DNA of 64,000 nucleotides from CADEED01 sp964444835 (GTDB lineage: Bacteria; Pseudomonadota; Gammaproteobacteria; Steroidobacterales; Steroidobacteraceae): assembly GCA_964444835.1 (NCBI GenBank), contig CAYUIT010000001.1, forward strand, positions 62,001-126,000, in the 5' to 3' direction. The notes beneath the pieces are model-generated. The model ran no database searches and had not been told where the DNA came from. It worked only from the letters and a program-made list of their open reading frames with translations. Positions 60,049-64,000 of the stretch are shown here, one piece after another. The translations under genes and the position numbers were made by a program. Every line of letters begins with the position of its first letter. Position 1 is the stretch's first letter.

Positions 60049-60825
60049 TTAGCCGCGCTTGGCCGGCTTTTCCGCGGGCTTTTTGCCGGCGGTCCGCTGG
60101 CGGACTGCCTCATAGAGCAGCATGCCCGTAGCCACGGATACATTGAGGCTCTCCACCGCCCCAAGCTGCGGCAAGCGCACGAGGAAGTCACAGTTCTGCC
60201 GCGTCAGTTGTCGCAGCCCGGTGCCCTCAGCGCCCATCACGAGCGCAATCGGCCCCGCAAGATCGCTGTCGTGCGCATAGCCCGGCGCCTCGGCATCGGC
60301 GCCCGCGATCCAAAGGCCGGCATCCTTCAAGAGCTTCAACGTGCGCGAGAGATTGGTGACCGGCACGAGCGGCGTTGACTCGGCTGCGCCGGCCGCCACT
60401 TTGCGCACCGTGGCATTCATCTGCGCGGCGCGGTCCTTTGGCACGATCACCGCCACGACACCGCAGGCATCGGCCGTGCGCAGACACGCGCCCAAGTTGT
60501 GTGGGTCTTGCACGCCGTCGAGGACCAACACGAGGGGCGCTTCGCGCGTGCCGAGCGCCTCTAACAACTGCTCTTCGTTCCAGGGTTCGAGCGGCCGAAC
60601 TTCGGCATACACGCCCTGGTGCGTCGCATCGCCAAAGTACTGCTGAAACTGCGCCACTGGAATGCGCTTGACCGGCTTGCTACGTGCCTGCGCCAAGTCG
60701 GCAATCGCGCGTGTCCGTGTATCGTCGCGTTGCTCGGCGACGAACACTTGCATGACACGATCCGCGCCCCGCTCGAGTAATGCGCGCACGGCATGCACGC
60801 CGTAAACCTTTTCGAGGTTACTCAT
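60049..60825 (-). CDS. rlmB: 23S rRNA (guanosine2251-2'-O)-methyltransferase
   Basis: SPOUT-family enzyme that methylates the P-loop G2251 of 23S rRNA. An N-terminal L30e-like substrate-binding domain (KVYGVHAVRALLERG) is followed by the SpoU domain with VLDGVQDPHNLGACLRTADA, VMGAEGTGLRQLT and VRLPQLGAVESLNVSVATG. It has 258 residues including a short basic tail. It overlaps the rnr stop by ATGA, matching the rnr-rlmB pair of E. coli. Confidence 0.97.
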   Translation of the reverse strand: MSNLEKVYGVHAVRALLERGADRVMQVFVAEQRDDTRTRAIADLAQARSKPVKRIPVAQFQQYFGDATHQGVYAEVRPLEPWNEEQLLEALGTREAPLVLVLDGVQDPHNLGACLRTADACGVVAVIVPKDRAAQMNATVRKVAAGAAESTPLVPVTNLSRTLKLLKDAGLWIAGADAEAPGYAHDSDLAGPIALVMGAEGTGLRQLTRQNCDFLVRLPQLGAVESLNVSVATGMLLYEAVRQRTAGKKPAEKPAKRG

Positions 60826-62936
60826 CGATTACGACCTCGCGGACCTCGCCGCCGCTCGTGTTTGGCATTGCGCTCGTGACGCGAACGCACCGACGGGCTC
60901 GCCGGGCGCTGTTTGCGATGCGACGTCGGCGCCGCCGTGCCCGTCGCAGGCTCTGCGGTCAAATCCAACTGCAAATCGATCAACCCCTCGACCGGGTTCA
61001 CGCTCGTCACGATCACGCGAAAGCGTGTGCCGAGTGCGAGCCGCCGCCCCGACGCCGTGCCCACCCAGGCGCGACCGTCTTCTTGCATCGTGTACCGATC
61101 GTCTCGCAAAGAATCGATGTGCAGCAAGCCGTCGGCGTTGAAGTCGATGAGCTGCAAGAAGCAACCAAACTCGACCACCGTCGTGACGATGGCCTCGAAT
61201 GATTGGCCCACGCGCTCGCGCAGGTAGGCACACTTGAGAAACTGCGACACATAGCGATCCGCTTCGTCCGCGCGCTTCTCGAGCCGAGATAGATCGGCGC
61301 CCAGAAATGTGAGCCGCTCGGCATCGTGACGCGCGCCATACGGATCGTCTGCCGACAACAACGCGCGCAACGATCGGTGCACCACGAGATCGGGGTAGCG
61401 GCGGATCGGCGACGTGAAATGCGCATACTGCTGCAGCGCCAAGCCAAAGTGGCCGATATTGGTCGGTTGGTAGATCGCCTGCTGCATCGAGCGCACGACT
61501 AACGACTCGATGAAGCTGCGCTCGGGCACATCGCCCAAACGCTCGGTGATCGCGCGCAAATCCCGCGGCGTGACCGTTTCGGGAATCTCCGCAGCCACGT
61601 CGAGTGCGGTCAAGGTGGCGAGCAACTGATCGAGCTTTTTCTCCTCCGGCGGCCCGTGCACCCGGTACAGCGTACCGAGCTTGCGTTGTTCGAGTTCACG
61701 CGCGGTGGCGACATTCGCGAGGATCATGCACTCCTCGATCAACTTATGCGCTTCGTTGCGCTCATAGAGAAAGATGCGTGCGACTTGCCCAGCGGCATCG
61801 ATGTCGAACTCGGCTTCCGGCGCGTCAAATTCGAGCGCGCCGCGCCGATGGCGCGCCTTGAGCAGCGCGCGGTACACCTCGAGCAACGGCTCGAGCCGCT
61901 CGACGAGCGGGCCTAATGCGGCGCGCGCGGCCGTCTTGCGCTCGAACAGCGCTTCGAAGGCTTGGGTGTATGTCAACCGCGCTGCGGAGCGCATCACGGC
62001 GGGATAGAACGTGGCCTCACCTAACTGCCCACTGCGGGAGACCACCATGTCTGCGACGAAGCACAAACGATCGACGTGCGGCTCCAACGAACACAGCCGA
62101 TTCGACAGCGCCGTGGGCAACATCGGGATCACGCGATTTGGGAAATAGACCGACGTGCCGCGTTCGCGCGCCGATGCATCGAGGGCCGTGCCGGCCCGGA
62201 CGTAGTAACTGACATCAGCGATCGCCACTAACAAGCGGAAGCCACGCGGATGAGGCTCGGCATACACGGCGTCGTCGAAGTCGCGGGCGCTCTCGCCGTC
62301 GATCGTGACGAGCGGCAGTCCGCGTACGTCGACGCGACGACTCGCCTCCTCGGGCGACACTTCTTGCCCGTACGCCTCTGCTTCGCGCAACGCTTCGGCG
62401 GAGAATTCGGCTGGCAGCTCAAAGCGCGCGATGGCTGCCTCTGTCGCCATCTCCACGGGCCGCGCCGGATCGAGGCGCTTGACGACCTTGGCCTCAGACA
62501 AAGCCCCGTCCGCGCCATACTTGGTGATCCGCGCGATCACCCAATCGCCGTCACGCGCGCCCGCCAATTCCGTGGGCGGCACGGCACAGCGAATCGATAG
62601 GCGACGATCTGCAGAATGCACGAAGGGGCTGCGGCCCCGCAGTTCCACGGTGGCCAGAAACGCCGACGTGCCACGAGCGACAATTCGTTCGACCCGACCC
62701 GAGTAGCGCCCGGTGCGATCTTGCACCACGCTGACTCGCACGCGATCGCCGTGCAACACACCGCTCATCTCCGGCGGCGGCAAGAAAACCGACTCCTCCA
62801 TGCCCTCGACGCGCACGAAGCCGAACCCTGCGCGGTTGGCACTTACGACGCCCTCGACCGAGCGTGTCGCGTGCACACCGCCATGATGGCGAGCGGTATC
62901 GGACTTGCGAGGCTGCGAGGGGCGATGTCGTTTCAA
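60822..62936 (-). CDS. rnr: Ribonuclease R
   Basis: Processive 3'-5' exoribonuclease able to digest structured RNA. Cold-shock domains (around GFGFVRVEGMEESVFLPP) precede the RNB catalytic domain with TIDGESARDFDDAVYAE, whose Asp residues hold Mg. A C-terminal S1 domain (VGQSFEAIVTTVVEFGCFLQL) and a basic tail follow. I prefer the TTG start at 62936, placed six bases after GGAG, giving 704 residues. A GTG at 62960 would add eight. Compared with E. coli (813) the N-terminal extension and tail are shorter. Confidence 0.95.
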   Translation of the reverse strand: MKRHRPSQPRKSDTARHHGGVHATRSVEGVVSANRAGFGFVRVEGMEESVFLPPPEMSGVLHGDRVRVSVVQDRTGRYSGRVERIVARGTSAFLATVELRGRSPFVHSADRRLSIRCAVPPTELAGARDGDWVIARITKYGADGALSEAKVVKRLDPARPVEMATEAAIARFELPAEFSAEALREAEAYGQEVSPEEASRRVDVRGLPLVTIDGESARDFDDAVYAEPHPRGFRLLVAIADVSYYVRAGTALDASARERGTSVYFPNRVIPMLPTALSNRLCSLEPHVDRLCFVADMVVSRSGQLGEATFYPAVMRSAARLTYTQAFEALFERKTAARAALGPLVERLEPLLEVYRALLKARHRRGALEFDAPEAEFDIDAAGQVARIFLYERNEAHKLIEECMILANVATARELEQRKLGTLYRVHGPPEEKKLDQLLATLTALDVAAEIPETVTPRDLRAITERLGDVPERSFIESLVVRSMQQAIYQPTNIGHFGLALQQYAHFTSPIRRYPDLVVHRSLRALLSADDPYGARHDAERLTFLGADLSRLEKRADEADRYVSQFLKCAYLRERVGQSFEAIVTTVVEFGCFLQLIDFNADGLLHIDSLRDDRYTMQEDGRAWVGTASGRRLALGTRFRVIVTSVNPVEGLIDLQLDLTAEPATGTAAPTSHRKQRPASPSVRSRHERNAKHERRRGPRGRNR

Positions 62937-62999
62937 TTCATTCTCCAATCTTGTTAGCACCCGGAAGCTGCGACAGCCGTCGGCGTGCGCGCGGCCGCG

Positions 63000-63800
63000 T
63001 CAGGTCTTGGGCGGCGCGGCTGCTTTGAGTGCTGCGTTGATCTCAAACGGACTCGGATTACGCCGCAGCGTCAAGCCACCGTTGATCTGTAACACTTGCC
63101 CCGTCATGAAGCTCTCGTCCGTGGCAAGCCACAACGCAGCGTTAGCGACATCCTCGGACGTACCGATGCGGCCCAAGGGGTACTCTTTCAGGAACGTATC
63201 GAGCAGTCCGGGAAGCTGCGCTTCCTTTTGCGTCATCGGAGATTCGGTGAATCCGGGCGCAATGGAATTGATACGAATGCCCTTCGAACCGAACTCGTTG
63301 GCGAAACAGCGTACCAGCGCATCCGTGGCTGCTTTGGTCGCGATGTAAGCGGCGTGATGGTACAGCAGCGCGTACACCGACGCTGAGGAAATCGTGATGA
63401 TCGACCCACCACCCAATTTGCTCATCTGGCTCACGAACGCCTGCAGGAAGAAGTACGGCCCCTTGAATTGCAGCGCGGCGATCTTGTCGAGTTGCTCCTC
63501 GCTCGTATCGAGGAGCTTGGCGAGCAAGCCCCAGCCCGTGCAATTCACAGCGACATCAAGCCGTCCATAGTCGCGCACGGCTTGCGCCGCCAAGGCATCG
63601 ACCTGAGATTTCTTCGTGATATCGCACAATGCGTAGCTGCCTTGTAACTCGGCCGCGAGCGCCGCGAGCGGCTGCTCATGCCGTCCCGCGACGACCACCT
63701 TCGCGCCCTCCGCCGCAAATCGCCGCGCGATCACCTGGCCCATATTGCCCTGACCGGCAGCGCCGAGTACGACGGCCACTTTCCCCTCGAGTCTCTTCAT
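63000..63800 (-). CDS. Short-chain dehydrogenase/reductase
   Basis: SDR of 266 residues with a modified glycine-rich loop (LGAAGQGNMGQVIA), catalytic Ser in TISSASVYALL and Tyr/Lys in YIATK. A GQVLQINGGLTLRR C-terminal segment is typical of 3-oxoacyl-reductase or diol-dehydrogenase-like SDRs. The substrate is unknown. It lies upstream of rnr on the same strand and 36 bp after a VOC-family gene, so it probably belongs to a catabolic cluster that continues beyond the window. Confidence 0.88.
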   Translation of the reverse strand: MKRLEGKVAVVLGAAGQGNMGQVIARRFAAEGAKVVVAGRHEQPLAALAAELQGSYALCDITKKSQVDALAAQAVRDYGRLDVAVNCTGWGLLAKLLDTSEEQLDKIAALQFKGPYFFLQAFVSQMSKLGGGSIITISSASVYALLYHHAAYIATKAATDALVRCFANEFGSKGIRINSIAPGFTESPMTQKEAQLPGLLDTFLKEYPLGRIGTSEDVANAALWLATDESFMTGQVLQINGGLTLRRNPSPFEINAALKAAAPPKT

Positions 63801-63836
63801 TGCTTGTGCCTTTCTTGATTGGCGAATTCGCGGTGC

Positions 63837-64000
63837 TCAGCGAGTAGTTAGGCGACGGACGGGATCACGGCCGTCCCAGTCGATACTCTTGCGTTTGACG
63901 TAGGCGTAGAACTTGGCGAGCCCCTCGCGCGGCTCATAACACTCAATCATGTGGCCGAGGTCCGCGCGACGATCAACCATCGCGAACTCCGTGCCGTCGG
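63837..64000 (-). CDS. VOC-family protein, C-terminal fragment (5' end outside window)
   Basis: The minus strand encodes about 54 residues ending at a TGA (63839-63837). It includes DLGHMIECYEP, LAKFYAYVKR and a WDGRDPVRRL tail, which recall the C-terminal half of a VOC/glyoxalase-4 domain, where the Glu of HMIE is a metal ligand. Such proteins accompany SDRs and CoA ligases in steroid and aromatic degradation clusters. The start lies beyond the window edge, so size and function are uncertain. Confidence 0.7.
   Translation of the reverse strand, partial: DGTEFAMVDRRADLGHMIECYEPREGLAKFYAYVKRKSIDWDGRDPVRRLTTR

Noticed and set aside
1..64000. CRISPR arrays, insertion sequences, integrases or phage genes
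   Set aside because: No direct-repeat/spacer pattern, terminal inverted repeats with transposase, or phage structural motifs were seen. The repeated CTAACRACT word is too short and irregularly spaced to be a CRISPR repeat.

Overview
The window is a GC-rich (low-to-mid 60s percent by eye), densely coded stretch of a bacterial chromosome. It contains a truncated RND efflux gene at the left edge, a truncated VOC-family gene at the right edge, and about 67 complete genes between them. Several conserved gene orders point to a gammaproteobacterium: ffs-dnaX-ybaB-recR, dapA/gcvR/bcp, rpsP-rimM-trmD-rplS, rnr-rlmB-rpsF-rpsR-rplI-dnaB-alr, mlaFEDCB and kbl-tdh. The Rrf2-sufBCDSU-sufT set, an animal-type class I aldolase and an aromatic/polycyclic-type catabolic operon suggest a lineage near Xanthomonadales/Nevskiales/Steroidobacterales. 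That placement is inference. I see no prophage, transposase, integron or CRISPR array.

Layout. 1-5.8 kb: RND pump C-terminus, a coiled-coil protein of unknown function, a DUF1249 protein, and the divergent pair ppsR / ppsA. 5.8-11.2 kb: threonine/serine dehydratase, orn, rsgA, recR, ybaB, dnaX, SRP RNA and tRNA-Ser(GGA). 11.3-17.5 kb: a very small BamC-like lipoprotein, dapA, gcvR, bcp, a PIN-PhoH ATPase, a BepA-type protease and mlaA. 17.5-21.7 kb: the mlaFEDCB phospholipid transport operon and class I fructose-bisphosphate aldolase. 21.8-28.9 kb: an Rrf2 regulator, sufBCDSU-sufT, a Rieske ferredoxin and a SixA phosphatase, all on one strand. 28.9-35 kb: ExoD, sdaA, putA and a DUF481 outer-membrane protein. 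35-41.3 kb: cnoX, a queuosine-precursor transporter, hslR, kbl-tdh and sppA. 41.4-46.7 kb: the ribosomal protein/tRNA modification operon, ffh, a VOC protein and radA. 47-48.6 kb: a PP2C phosphatase with a double-FHA partner. 48.6-56.1 kb: a seven-gene catabolic operon (acyl-CoA ligase, ring-hydroxylating oxygenase alpha and beta, a thiolase-fold protein lacking the nucleophilic Cys, a DUF35-SDR fusion, an SDR and a cyclase-family hydrolase). 56.1-63 kb: alr, dnaB, rplI-rpsR-rpsF, rlmB and rnr. 63-64 kb: an SDR and the VOC fragment, probably a second catabolic segment.

The two signals most worth following are these. (1) A dispersed short DNA word, CTAACRACT (reverse complement AGTYGTTAG), recurs far above base-composition expectation in all reading frames and between genes, and it dictates unusual codon choice. 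(2) The catabolic operon pairs a catalytically rewired thiolase fold with a DUF35 domain fused to a short-chain dehydrogenase, alongside an oxygenase with no local electron-transfer genes.

All positions, motifs and counts were read by eye. Family names rest on recognised motifs and gene order, not on searches.
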